Of a stretch of 64,000 nucleotides of DNA, positions 45,641 to 57,012 are shown piece after piece. The notes under the pieces were generated by a model. The model did not search any database, was not told where the DNA came from, and worked only from the letters and a program-made list of their open reading frames with translations. Positions within the stretch are counted from its first letter, which is position 1; the number at the start of each line of letters is the position of its first letter. The stretch lies in the NCBI GenBank assembly GCA_036245805.1, contig BTRK01000004.1, positions 9,858,001-9,922,000 of the forward strand, in the 5' to 3' direction. The translations under genes and the position numbers were made by a program. This stretch comes from Pristionchus mayeri. Taxonomy: Eukaryota > Nematoda > Chromadorea > Rhabditida > Neodiplogasteridae.

Positions 45641-46615
45641 AAATCATATACAGTAATAATATTTAAAAAAACATATACCACCTGATGAGATGTAGTGAGC
45701 GCACACCATAAAATGACCATCAATGGAAGGTGAATGTTGCTAAATAGGTTCCACATGCGTCATAGCAAAGTGCAGCAGGATCTGCATGATGTTTTCTGAG
45801 CATTGACCGGCGACTCCCTGGTTGCTTATTCATCATGCAGGTGGAATTACGGACAACTCTTGAAGATTTGCACTCGTTATTTATCCAAGTCATAATCATC
45901 AGACTCCTTCTGGATACTGTAACGAGAAAAGACTGAGTGTTAACGCATACCATGTATCTCCTTCGTTAACAACGAAAAAAAAACAAAAAAAAGTGAAGTT
46001 GCATAGCATACGGCGCGTGCAGAGACGTGTCATTGCGGTAAGAAAGAGCTTTTCAAGTATGTGATTAGCATGATTTTATGGTTTTCAATTAGTCGAGGAC
46101 GAAATTTAGAAAAACGTTCCTTTTATCATAGAAAAACAAGATTGAAAACAAGGGAATACTATGAATTCGCATATTTATTCTGATAATGAAGCTGTGATTC
46201 TTTGCATTGTTCCTCTCATATTTCTTGTGATTTCCCAAGCTGCTGTGATGTTCAACTTCACAGAGCAATGGTCTCGCTCTCTCCATATCACGCACTCTCT
46301 CGCTCACTCTGATCGACGAGAGAGCGTGTTGTTTGGAGAGAGTCAGACAATTACTCAGTTCACAACAGTTTTCTATAATGGAAATTGAAAGCAACTCAAT
46401 CAAGCGTTTATTAACCTAAGTAACCAGAGATCAAAACATCAATTTGTATTATTGAATAATGTAAATTGATGATTTAGAGCATAATTTCCCCATATTTATT
46501 TAACTTCCTCTTCGTAAGTGGCATTGTTAAAGTAATTGTCCTACCAAATACCTGATCGAGATGTAAGAAATTTATCAGCACACGCTACAATACCAGTTTT
46601 TCGTAGCGAACACTA
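45641..46615. other. Intergenic with hairpin, no gene seen
   Basis: Contains the hairpin 46276-46341 with CACTCTCTCGCTC and GAGAGAGCGTGTT arms, of the same family as 633-725. No gene supported. Confidence 0.45.
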
Positions 46616-46800
46616 CGACACTAGATCGGATGAGCACCGTCGGATGGTAACCTACTAGATGATAACCAACAAATGGACCCATCTGTAGAACTTTGAAAGC
46701 AGGTTCCCAAAGTCTCAAAAATGATTATGTGAAAGTTCTACAGATGGGGCAATTTTTTCCAGTAGGTTACCATCCGTCGGTGATCATCCGACCTAGTGCC
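46616..46800. mobile_element. Short MITE, family 1, copy 2
   Basis: Inverted repeat ending in ATCCGACCTAGTGCC, matching the termini of 62-198. Long inner arms carry GATGGTAACCTACT and ATCTGTAGAACTTT against their complements. It lies about 90 bases beyond the 3' end of the second Str gene, as the first copy lies beyond the first Str gene. Confidence 0.7.
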
Positions 46801-46889
46801 AACCCTGCATGCATCACTGTTCACAATTATACCCAAGAGGCAAACACGAGGGCGTCACGAGATTAACCCATAATTGATTATCATCATCA

Positions 46890-48832
46890 TCAAAAACTCG
46901 TACTCGTTTTGGTTACGGTAACGTAAAAGGGCGACTGCGTCTCTTTACGATCGTTCTTCTTGAATAGGGTAAACAAGCCGCGTCTGTACGACTTGGTAAG
47001 CAGAATGGCCGCCAGGGACTGAAGCAATGGCGCGATTGCGGCCACCAGTCCGGTTACATCAGCCAGAAGGGAGAATGTGCACCCGAATACGGGCAGTGAC
47101 CGGTTGCAGAAGGCCGGAAGCGTGACACACGTAACAGCCACAATCACCTGCAATTTCCACTTCAATTGCTAGTTAATAGGAAGTTACGGTCGCTGACTAA
47201 CGCAATCCTTATGCAATAACAAAGACAATTGTTCAGCTTTGACAAATTGATTCCCGTGACAAGAAAAATGTATTAGTAGAGTGGTTATCGAGCTACAAAG
47301 TGCGATTGAGTGAGACAAAAAGTATGGGAGAGCAGCAGTAGCTGAGCACCCCTGCGAACACAATTTTGTGTTGGGAAATTTTCAGTATCATTCGCTTCTA
47401 CAGAAATAGCGTATGAGCAAGAGTGTTAGAGTTTTTTATGAAGAGTTTTTTCACTCACTCTCTCATTTCTCGCTCTGCAAAATGCAGAGGTTTTTTAAAC
47501 GCGGACAATGCATTCACACTATCACAACCCACTCTGGGAAATGAGCAAAAAATGATCAGCGTTTCGACCTCGTGTAGACTAGGCGACACACCTGCACGAC
47601 TATGGTAGTCAAGATCCGAGAGTGGATCTTCATGGTGAAGGGCGAGAGCGAGAAGGCGAGTGTGATGCATTTCTTGGTGATGAAGAGCAGGTATGAAGCG
47701 AGCACGACGAAAGAGATCGCCGAGAGGTCCAGACCAACTGCCAGCAGGACGGACGGCAGATGCAACGCATCTCCCTTCTGAATTATTACCAATGTTGTGG
47801 GAATTGGCATTCAGCTAAGTGGTTTGCTACGAAGTAGTAGAAACCAATGCCATTTACTTCGAACGACAGGAAAATCTAATTCAATTTTCTGTGCACAAAA
47901 TGACGATATTTTCCTTAGATTTCCTGGTAAATCACTTGCAAAGCATTCTAATAGCCATTAGTTGGTAACCATTACAAGGTACGTTTGAAATACAATGATC
48001 TATGCGACTTACTCGATAGTCGAATAGCACTATCGATCGCTCGTCGATGTTTCGCTCAAACTGGCTGCGGAACTGGGAACGGATTTGTTCCACTGCCTGC
48101 TGGTCGTTCGATGGTCGCAGCAAGAGCGGTACAGCGATACTGATAATATATCGTCATAAATTACAGTGATAATTAATAGTGAATCTACATAAAGTATTAA
48201 TGAGAATGTACCTAAACGACCAGGAACAAAATATCAAACTCACATCAAATTGAGAATCAAAAGGACAGCAATGCACACTCGCAGCCAGAATATCGCATTC
48301 GAGAAGTGCTTCACTTTGTAGGGTCTGCATTTCAAGTTATACATCCCTTTCTATTCCACATTCGTCCCACCTTCGAACCATCCAGTACCGGTAGAGGATC
48401 AGACAGATTATGAGTGTGCTGGGTATCATGGAACTCATGTGGTGCAGAAGAGTAAGGATCTGAGCAACACCGTTTCGGCTGTCGCTTTTGGCGTACATAT
48501 TTCTCATTCTCCCAAAACCCGTGTGCCTCACAATTCCCCCGAACGGTACGGAACCACCTGTTCCATGTGTGATGTAAAATTGCCTACCTTTACACCACCT
48601 GCGAACTCCGATACGATCGCGAATATTCCCGGTAATACGATCGCTTTCTGACGTGGATAAATGGAATGGTGACGTCGAGGCAAACATACCGGGTCTATTA
48701 ACAGACTCAGCGCGGCAATCGCGATCTCCGAGACGGCGAAGTAGTTGAGCAGATAGCGATAAGTTCCGGTCTCGCTCCTAGCGAATCGACTGGCGACTAT
48801 TATGAGCAGGATGTTTGAGAGGATTCCGAGAA
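46890..48832 (-). CDS. Str-class 7TM chemoreceptor (copy B)
   Basis: Minus-strand exons, all phase-compatible: 48832-48690 (TM1-2, SETGTYRYLLNYFAVSE), 48647-48596, 48557-48371 (ends ICLILYRYWMVRR), 48324-48244 (SNAIFWLRVCIAVLLILN, TM4), 48139-48013 (extracellular loop), 47777-47592 (TM5 and third intracellular loop, SLSPFTMKIHSRILTTIVVQ) and 47147-46890 (TM6-7, ending with TKSYRRGLFTL and a short tail to TGA). About 344 residues, the family's normal size. The first short exon carrying the start codon is not identified. Str receptors are olfactory GPCRs in ciliated sensory neurons. The intact frames and conserved splice sites suggest a working gene. Confidence 0.8.
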
Positions 48833-49280
48833 CTGGAAAACATCTGATTGCACTGATCTTTAGTTGATTTAGTCGAGGTAGGTCACCACATTTTTCATGC
48901 TCAATCGATTGAAAATGGGTGAGAAATTGAGTTCGAGAAACGGGCCTTCGTCTCTTCATTTCGCTCGCCCTCTAATATGGACGAGCAAGATGCATGCCCG
49001 TTTACCGAAATCTACCGAGAAATGAGGTGAGGTATACTTCAGTTTGTGCAACTTCACAAGGTCATTAGCTCGAGAATGATGCGCATGCCCACCGTCGCAA
49101 GCCTTGGTCGCGTAATCGAGCACGGCAAAGGACTCAGCCATCGAGCTGGTTGAGCGAGCTGGTCATTCTTCACTGTTGTTATGAGAACGAGAGAGACGAG
49201 GCCGGCTTCCCGCTGGGGAATACGCGTTCATTATGGGCAAAGCAATGGTGACAATACCGGCGATGATAAAAGATTAGATG
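48833..49280. other. 5' flank of Str copy B
   Basis: Should contain the first exon and promoter of the minus-strand receptor. Candidate ATGs (48900, 49141) cannot be joined in phase convincingly. A partial TCTCTTCATTT hairpin motif lies near 48950. Confidence 0.35.
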
Positions 49281-50320
49281 ATATCACGCCTTTCACGAGA
49301 GATTCGAGCTGAAACACGGAATGGAAGGAAAATCTTGAAATTGGTTCTGACTGGTTTTGGGCACGTTGAGGTATGCCTAACAGTCCCCCAAAGTTTTACT
49401 GTACATACTTCAATTTCAAGCACCCAACATCAGGTCGGAGATCGGCACCTCCTCCTTTGATGGCGATTATCTAATTTCTCGTGTAAGATAATCGAAATTT
49501 GCACTCTGAATGACCCCCACTAATTTTTCGAGCTCTATCGACCCATCTAAACCGTTTCCTCTAAAGGTTAATTTTAACCATGTTACATTCATGAACGATT
49601 TTCTCGAAAATGTAGGCAAATGAGCACCTCAAATTTTCTCAGTGGATGCAGTGCATCAAGAGCTCTAGAATGAATGGCTAGCGCCGAAAATACGATCTCA
49701 TTGGTGAGACTTATGCCTATTTTAGATTTCCTTATCATTTGAACTTCTTTTTCAACAGAATAATCAATCATCACACCGCTCTCATCGGAGAATGCGATCA
49801 AGAATGATCGATTTCACTAAATCGTTCTGTTGAAAAAGAAGTTCAAATGATAAGGAAATCGAAAATAGGCATAAGTCTCACCAATGAGATCGTATTTTCG
49901 GCGCTAGCCATTCATTCTAGAGCTCTTGATGCGCTGCATCCACTGGGAAAATTTGAGCTGCTCCTTGCCTACATTTTCGAGAAAATCGTTCATGAATGTA
50001 ACATGGTTAAAATTAACCTTTAGAGGAAACGGTTTAGATGGGTCGATAGAGCTCGAAAAATTAGTGGGGGTCACTCAGAGTGCAAATTTCGATTATCTTA
50101 CACGAGACATGAGATAATCGCCGTCAAAGGAGGAGGTGCCGATCTCCTACCTGATGCTGGGTGCTTGAAAATGAAGTATGCAAAATAAGACTTTGGGGGA
50201 CTGTTAAGCATGCCTCAAGGTGCCCAAAACTAGTCAAAACCAATTTCAAGATTTTCTTTCCATTCCCAATAATTGCGATTCTAGCTCGATTCTCTCGTGA
50301 GAGGCGTGATATGAAAGCAA
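49281..50320. mobile_element. Fold-back element, 1.04 kb
   Basis: A palindrome with arms of about 500 bases (CACGCCTTTCACGAGAGATT at the left, its imperfect complement at the right) around a short loop near 49770-49805. The arms differ by scattered substitutions and small indels. No coding capacity; mirrored short frames are artefacts. Confidence 0.8.
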
Positions 50321-50873
50321 AAATCGATAAAGTAATGGCAGGGGATAGGTAGTAGCGGGAGAGAGGAAAGCTGATTTGTAGTAGAGTTACACACAGAGAG
50401 CTAACAGAACACGAGTCTCAAAGCCACAAACGCAGGTGACAATTTGCCGAGCTGTTAAATGCGCGCCTGTCGCACAATCTGTGCAGAGGCAAAGCGGGAA
50501 ATTTATGAGTCTCGAGAAAATGGCAGAATAGCTCCGTGAGAGTAATAACAGTTCTAAGCGATCAGGAAAAACTGCTGATTCAGCGAACACAATAACAACC
50601 CGCCCCCGTCTCGTGCTTATCCAAGTTCTGAATCAGTCTGGGCAAATCTTTGAGCGAGAGCATAGAAAAGGGTTTGAATGGAAGTGAAGTGAGTGAACGT
50701 TTCCGATATATTAGATTTGTGCGCGTTATTTTCAAGAATGCACACTTTAGAGCCAACTCGGAAATATGAGTTGGCTCAAGTTTGCGGATGTCTCGGATTA
50801 TGTTTCCAGAGGTTGATTCCCATCACTTGCGTACTCCCTCATTTTCTTCACTTCTCGTCATTCCAGGTGTCGA
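50321..50873. other. Upstream of ionotropic receptor gene
   Basis: No gene recognised. A signal-peptide exon for the next gene would be expected here but I cannot identify one. Confidence 0.3.
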
Positions 50874-53800
50874 ATGAACTCGACTACGCTGAGGTTCGGC
50901 TATGTACAGTCCTACTTCCCCGAGCTGTACTATGACTTCAAAGGAACGCCCCAGGTTCGAAACATCAAATTGTTATTTGCAAAAATTACATTCGTTATCT
51001 AAGTAGCATCTTCTAAATAACTTCACCATATATGGATATATCAAACATGGGTCACTGCGAGGAATGATTGTTCAATACTCTCTCACAACTGACCGCATTT
51101 TCTCGCTATCGGGACATGCACATTGCGAGAAATGTGTGGCTAAGTGTACGTGCCTTTCAAATTTGCGCCTACGGTGGGGGTGTTTGCAGATCAAATTACG
51201 GCTTTCTCGTTCAGGGACAAATGGCCGAGTTCGGGCAGATTCTTGCTCAGGCAATGAAGAGAAAGTTTGAGCTTGTGCGAGTCGACAAATATGGTGCGTG
51301 TTTATGGATTGAATTCGAAAAAGAAGGAAAAAAGAGCTGACAAATTGCAGGTTCGAATGAGATTGGGGGGGAAGTGCTTACTGGAAGCATCTTTACGAGT
51401 AAGCTTGTGCTCAGAAGAGCAGATGGCCTACAGGGTGCGAGAAAAGTATGGTGACACATATTATGTGAAATATCTGACGAGCTCGCAATCATCATGCATC
51501 CAGGTTGTGCCTCAATATACCTGAGCATAATAGATCCAAGTTATTCATCTTAGTTTCCCACCAAGGATCTCTGGCTCTTAGAGCTGCGCGAATTTCAACT
51601 TGAAATTTGTGATGCCTTGACCCGCAGCTCATTTTTCCGTACAAATGATAAATCCAAAAATTCGGATAAGTATTACCTATCTATTTTAACTTGATTAAAT
51701 AGAGAAACCATTCAGGAATAGATTACTCTCGCTTACCTAGCGCTTTCTTATTTGATAACGGAGAATTATCAACTTAACGAGCGCATACTTTGATGATGAC
51801 ACAAAAACTTGAAAAGTGACATTTTCCATTTTCATATTCTGCATGCATATTTCTTAACATAAATTTGTATCACATATTGCGCGGCCGAATTATGAATTTT
51901 GGATGTGTCAAATTGAATGAAAACAAGGCCATAATATCAGAATCAGATATGGGAAAATATCCCTGATATGGCCAGTTGGGAGAATTTCGAACAATCTAAA
52001 GATCCAGGTTCCCAATCCCAAAGGAATCTGAATGCATAATTGCGTTCCTGAGTGGTTGAGTATCATACAAAATATAATGCGATTATAATAACTTTCGTGA
52101 TTAATGAACGCAACTTCTGAGTACACAAAATATTTTTCGAGGGCCGTTCCTAAGAAAACCATTTAAAAATTTTTGCTGTTGAAGAACCTAACCCCCGAAG
52201 TAAATCGATCACATATTATCAGAAAAAATGGGTTGAATGCTTCATCTATATCGCTGTTCTAATGGGGCAATAAAGAAGACGTCGCATTTAGTATCGTAAA
52301 AATGCTATTTTTTATGCATCATTTCTTTGATATGCTAATACTCACAAGCAAGTAGGAATATCTCTCTGTAATTTATGCGATAATTAGCTAAATATCTAAG
52401 GAACACAGTGCAGCAAATAGAGATAATTTGAAACAGTGTTCATCGAGTAGGGTGAAATTGATTTTGTCACCATACTTTTCTCGCACCCTGTAGAACTATC
52501 CGACTTGCACTAATTTGCTAGTAGTGCAGCCGTACTAGTCCGACCAATTACTAAATTGAGTTAGAAATACATATCTCCATCACAGACCTCGACGGAACAG
52601 TGCTCAATCCTGCTAGAGTGCACGATTTCAAGTGGACCCAGCCCATCGAGTATAACCACGTAAATGCATCTGATTTGGCAACCAAAAAAGTCGAAAGCTG
52701 GCATTTAACTTGTAGGCGCCAGGTGTAACACTCTTGTAAGCGCTAATTCTGACCTAATTTTCTGAGTAAAACTCGCGCTGTTTGGGATCAATTTCAAACA
52801 ACAATGCCTTCACGATAGCACATTTTTTGTTCCAGTTCAATTTCTACGAGGGCCGATCTGTGATACTGCGGGAGGACTCAAGTCTTTACTTCTTCATTGT
52901 TTTCTCACCTTTGACGATAGTGATCTACCTCGTATCGATAGGCATCTTCCTTGCCATTCTTAAACTGAGGAACTGGGCAGCAACTCGGATATTTGAGCGT
53001 CTGCCCTTTCCTTTGCTGATCACGAATTCACTGTTCTCGATGACGATCGCCTTATTCCTCATCGAAACTACGTTTATTGCGTGAGTATGCTTTGGATGCA
53101 TTTATCAGTGTTATGTTAGTAGTCAATTCCCAAGAATGTAAAAAAGGCCTTAAAATCGCGAGTTCGATCTTTGATTTGAATTTCCGCAATTCCATATCTC
53201 CGTTCCCTGAAGAGCTGGAGACTTGAGATTTGGAATATATGGTTCTGAATTCAAATCAAAGATCGAACAAAAGATCGATTTTTAAAATCGCATTAGAAAC
53301 GAGACGGACGCCCGTTGTCCGCGACCTGAAACCATTACTGTCTTTCAGCGCCACTTACTCTGCCGAGTTCAGCGGCGACAGCGTTATCATCACCATTCCG
53401 AATAGATTGTAAGGGAGATATCTTTTTCGCGAAACAATATGCTTCAGAACGATGGGAGCGTTGATACCGGAGTTGCGAGACGGTACCAAAGTGTGGATCT
53501 CCAGAAGCAGAAATGAAGTTAATTTGGAAGAGGTACAAATTACTATTAGGGTTAAATGATAGTAAATTGAAGTTCTTTAGCTCGTCAGAAAAACACACTA
53601 AAAAACTTGAAAAAACTTGAACTTGGTCGTTCTAGTATTTTTACCTGATTGTGAGAACTTGCACAACATCAGTTCAGGCGGAAGCGATTCTCGGCGAGGA
53701 TGGTGGAAGTCCGATCATCGTCGGATCATTCGAGCAGCTCATTGATATGCTGTGCCAGCCCAATTCCAAATTCGTCACGGCAATTTACGCTTCGGAGAAA

Positions 53801-54434
53801 CTGGAAATGAACACGCTGAAGAGGAGCGGCGACTGCGAGCTGTTCAAGTAATTTTTCTAGATAATTTCCTACTTTCCCCATTGTTCGCTCAGACGTGCAC
53901 TTGGGATAGGGCCGAGCCAGTGACCGGCCTGGGAGTAGCCTCGTACAATCGGCTGACGCTAGACAGAGCTGCACCCTGCTTCTATCTGCTGCTCGGTGAA
54001 CATTTGCATGCTTTGATCTGTATGATAATACAAAAAACTATAAATAGAGTTCGCATTTCGGGTAATCGTCCCTTCATTTCTGTCGAGTGATGAGAGAGTG
54101 TGGGAAAGGAAGAGACGATTACCCGAATTGCGAACTTTACTGTATTGGATGCTCTTCTGGTGTTTATTCCGGAGTTATTTTCGAAAATAACCACGCGAGC
54201 TGTAAACAGCCAATTCGAATCTTACCAAATGCATTTACTTGACTCGAGAGCTGCAAAGATAGGATGTATCTTCTTGAACAAATAGAGTTGTTAGTAAATA
54301 CGAAAAACATGACACACCTTGCAGTTGGGCTCGCCGCAGCAACGGGCATCTTTGTGATCGAGCGGGTTATCTTCGCGACCAAGATCTTTTCGAGAGTGTC
54401 AAATCGTATTCAAAGAACGATGACTCATAGATAA
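50874..54434 (+). CDS. Ionotropic glutamate receptor-like (IR-type) protein
   Basis: Ten plus-strand exons join in phase: 50874-50954, 51215-51293, 51351-51434, 52586-52659, 52836-53080, 53349-53408, 53448-53532, 53678-53847, 53910-53995, 54325-54434 (TAA). About 357 residues, without an amino-terminal domain. S1 half of the ligand domain: LRFGYVQSYFPELYYDF, AEFGQILAQAMKRKFELV and RVHDFKWTQPIEYN. TM1 is in FFIVFSPLTIVIYLVSIGIF. The TM3-type motif ATYSAEFSGDSV corresponds to SYTANLAAFLT. S2 half: SPIIVGSFEQLIDMLC and YNRLTLDRAAPCFYLL. TM4: GLAAATGIFVIERVIF. Such receptors are ligand-gated channels. The donor of exon 3 lies inside a MITE terminus (51431-52490), the loop before TM4 is unusually short, and a signal peptide was not found. 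Confidence 0.7.
51431..52490. mobile_element. Tc1/mariner-type MITE in receptor gene
   Basis: 1060 bp flanked by TA, termini CAGGGTGCGAGAAAAGTATG and its complement. No transposase frame. It lies across the end of receptor exon 3, and its first bases supply the predicted splice donor. Confidence 0.8.
53145..53310. repeat. Short inverted repeat in receptor intron
   Basis: The segment TCGATCTTTGATTTGAATTT and its complement flank a loop of about 60 bases inside the intron before exon 6. Confidence 0.55.
54061..54125. repeat. Short hairpin, TCTCTTCATTT-related, in intron
   Basis: Arms TCGGGTAATCGTCCCTTC and its complement, with AGAGTGTGGGAAAGGAAGAG in the descending arm; lies in the last intron of the ionotropic receptor gene. 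Confidence 0.65.
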
Positions 54435-54604
54435 ATATGATTCAATTGCAGTCGTTTGTGCACGAGTAGCGGCCGATGCAGAAAAAAAACAGTGTACTGC
54501 AGCAGATGGGGGAACCAAATTTGTATCGTCAACAGTGTTTGCGCAACTCTAGCCAGTGTTGAAGAAGAGGAGGCTGAAAATGTTGACAGAATATTTCACA
54601 AATA

Positions 54605-55942
54605 TTGGGGTGTCCGGAAAGTTCGTATAATTTTTTGTTTTTATTTTTATTCAATGCTTTACAATTCTCAGTGACCAATGTATGCCCCCTTCTTTCTCAC
54701 TACCTCTCCTACGTTGTAATATTTTTCCGTCGATTCATAACTTGCTGCTGCTAGAATATTAAATGGTCACGAACAAAACAAATGAAATAAGGGGAAGATG
54801 GATTCGAGGAATTCGAGCAAGAGGTATGCTAGTGAGATAAGTGCATTCATCTGGAACTACATGGCAATATGTTCCGCTAAACGTATCTGTCGGGGGGTTA
54901 TGTGTATTGTTAGTCTCAATTTTACTATTGGGGTGTCCGGAAAGTTCGTATAATTTTTTGTTTTTATTTTTTATTCAATGCTTTACAATTCTCAGTGACC
55001 AATGTATGCCCCCTTCTTTCTCACTACCTCCCTCCAGCGATTGGGCAGGGTCTCGATTCCTCTCTTCCAGAATGCGGGTTTCTTCGAGACCGCCCAGTTC
55101 ACGAAAGCCCTCACAAGGGACTCTGATCGCGACATGGGAGGGACTCTGATCGCGACATCTTGCAGTTGTTCAGAGAAGAGGTCGGCATTGATGCTGGTGC
55201 CAGGGGCGAGGATCTCCCAGTAGATGGGACCGAGCACTGAGAAGAAGAAGCAGAGGAGTTCCTTCTTTCCGTGCTCTTCCTTCTTCGGGACGGGCGTGGG
55301 CTTCTCATCTGCATCCACCCATTGCAGTCTCCTCACAGGGTTATCGTACGTGATCCACTTCTCATCTGTAGCGATGATGGAATTGACCCATCGAAGATTG
55401 GATCTACGATGGAGTAATTCCCGACAGACTTGAACACGATTTTTCAGCTGTTCGGGGGAGAGCTCATGGGGAATGGGAGTTTCGGCTTCTTCCCAGATCG
55501 ATGGAGGATATCGGACACCGTTGATCTGGGAGTACCAGTATCCTTCTTCAACTCACGCACACTGGTCATGTGCTTGCGCTTCAGTGTGCGGAGAACGAGA
55601 AGCTGATCGAGGGAGGGAGGGCGTCCAGAGCGGGGTTGATCATCGAGACCAAACTCCCCTTTCTTGAAGCGGGAGAACCACTTATAGCAGAAGGGTATGG
55701 AGGGGGCGTCAGCTCCTTCCGACTGGGCCAGGGCAGAGTGGGCCTCCTTCACGGATCGGCCAAGACGGTAGTAATGAAGTAAAACTGCTCGGAGGTAGAG
55801 ATGGGAGTCCATCACAAGAATCAATGTAGCAACTAGGAGACTGATTAAATCCTCTCACTACTCAACGTCAGAATGATCACTGCATTTGATCGCGAACTGA
55901 CTTTTTTTCCGAAGCATTATACGAACTTTCCGGACACCCCAA
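54605..55942 (-). mobile_element. Composite mariner, copy 3
   Basis: Outer TA-flanked mariner termini at 54605 and 55942. Inside, about 100 bases of mariner left end are followed by 221 bases of foreign DNA (54707-54927, identical in origin to 41561-41777), then a second mariner left terminus at 54928 and the rest of the element. The body is internally deleted: a duplicated GGGACTCTGATCGCGACAT junction near 55117-55157 replaces the segment encoding the third catalytic aspartate. Transposase remnants are at 55824-55444 and 55336-54992. Confidence 0.9.
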
Positions 55943-56363
55943 TATTTGAAATAAAAGCTTGGTACGCCCCTTATGAAAATAGTGTGAAAATGGTGAAGCT
56001 TTTGATTTTTGCAATTTATTTCAGTAAATCATGTTTCTGCTTTAAAATTTTCAGCCTCGCCATTTCCCTAATTATCATGTCCAGTTCTGCTAGGCTAGTG
56101 CCAAATTTTTTGGAAATGCATTTAGTCTGGAGTGTCCACCTTTCGCCAGACATATTTACCTATTTGACGTAGTAACTGATACCTAAACATTCCGATTACG
56201 AATTTAATTAATTTCAAACCGATTTTCCTACATTTCCTGTCCGCAATGGGTAGATGCTTTTGTGGTGCGAGGGCAGATGAACTGAAATGTAATTACTGGA
56301 ACTGAGATGCATACGATTATCATCCAGAGCGATCTCATCCGATCTGAATGTATAAATTATAGA
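55943..56363. other. Intergenic, no gene supported
   Basis: A hydrophobic stretch in the frame 55873-56172 follows an acceptor-like site near 56055, but no gene structure can be built around it. Confidence 0.3.
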
Positions 56364-57012
56364 ATGTTGCTGGGTTTGCACTTGTTCACCATCCTTCTCT
56401 GTATCGTCATCATTGGCTCTACTTGCAGGTGATATGTACTATTGAGAAAGTGCTAACAATGAGACGTCGCAGAGTGACCATGGAGTTGGAAATTCTAAGA
56501 ACTTATGTTGTTTGTAAATTTGCTAAACGATCTTAGTGGAGATTAAACGATGCTAAACGAGGTAGTGGAGATTTAGAATATCAGAAATGGTATGATTAGT
56601 CTGTTGAAATGGTATGTTAAGCGTTTAGTAAATTTGAATACATCAGAAGTTCTTAGAATTGTATCATCTTTCGAATGCGCTAGGCCGCCTGATGAAACTC
56701 CATGGGCACTCTGCACCCCTTCTGAGACACCTAATCAAACTAACCAATTTGATTAAAATAGCCAGGACTAACGAAGACTGAAAGAGGACAGGAAAACATG
56801 AGAAATGTGGAAACTTTCACTTTTACAGCCATATCATATCTCCGGATTTCAACCCCTCCATTACTCTGAAACTGCTCGTTCGTCGCTGGTCAATCTCCAG
56901 CTCGAGGAATTGCTTTTTCTCCCCATTCAATTGCGGCACCAGTCGAGACGCCCCTATGTATCGCAACCTGGTTCGAGAGACGAAAAAATTTCGCAAACTA
57001 GCAAGGGGCTGA
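56364..57012 (+). CDS. Neuropeptide-like precursor 1 (allatostatin-C/somatostatin-like core)
   Basis: Two exons: 56364-56428 (ATG, 21 codons plus 2 nt) and 56829-57012 (TGA), joined at phase 2 through a serine codon, 82 residues in all. Exon 1 encodes a classic signal peptide: LLGLHLFTILLCIVIIG, with likely cleavage near STC. Exon 2 has a dibasic RR followed by WSISSSRNCFFSPFNCGTSR, then a basic tail (RETKKFRKLARG). The two cysteines are separated by six residues, CFFSPFNC. In the allatostatin-C family the core is C-aromatic-F-N-P-I-S-C, with the same spacing, Phe and Pro. The paralogue at 59740-60324 has the same architecture. Expected product: a secreted cyclic peptide hormone acting on a GPCR. 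The family assignment is inference; the gene model is strongly supported by the phase match and the paralogue. Confidence 0.75.
56493..56660. repeat. Short inverted repeat in neuropeptide intron
   Basis: GGAAATTCTAAGAACTTA and its near-complement at 56645 bound about 170 bases. A related terminus (AGAAGTTCTTAGAATTTTCT) occurs at 60370-60389, just downstream of the second neuropeptide-like gene. Confidence 0.5.

Noticed and set aside
51072..51528. Open frames on the minus strand overlapping the ionotropic receptor exons
   Set aside because: They are shadows of exons whose plus-strand frames match receptor motifs and join in phase.
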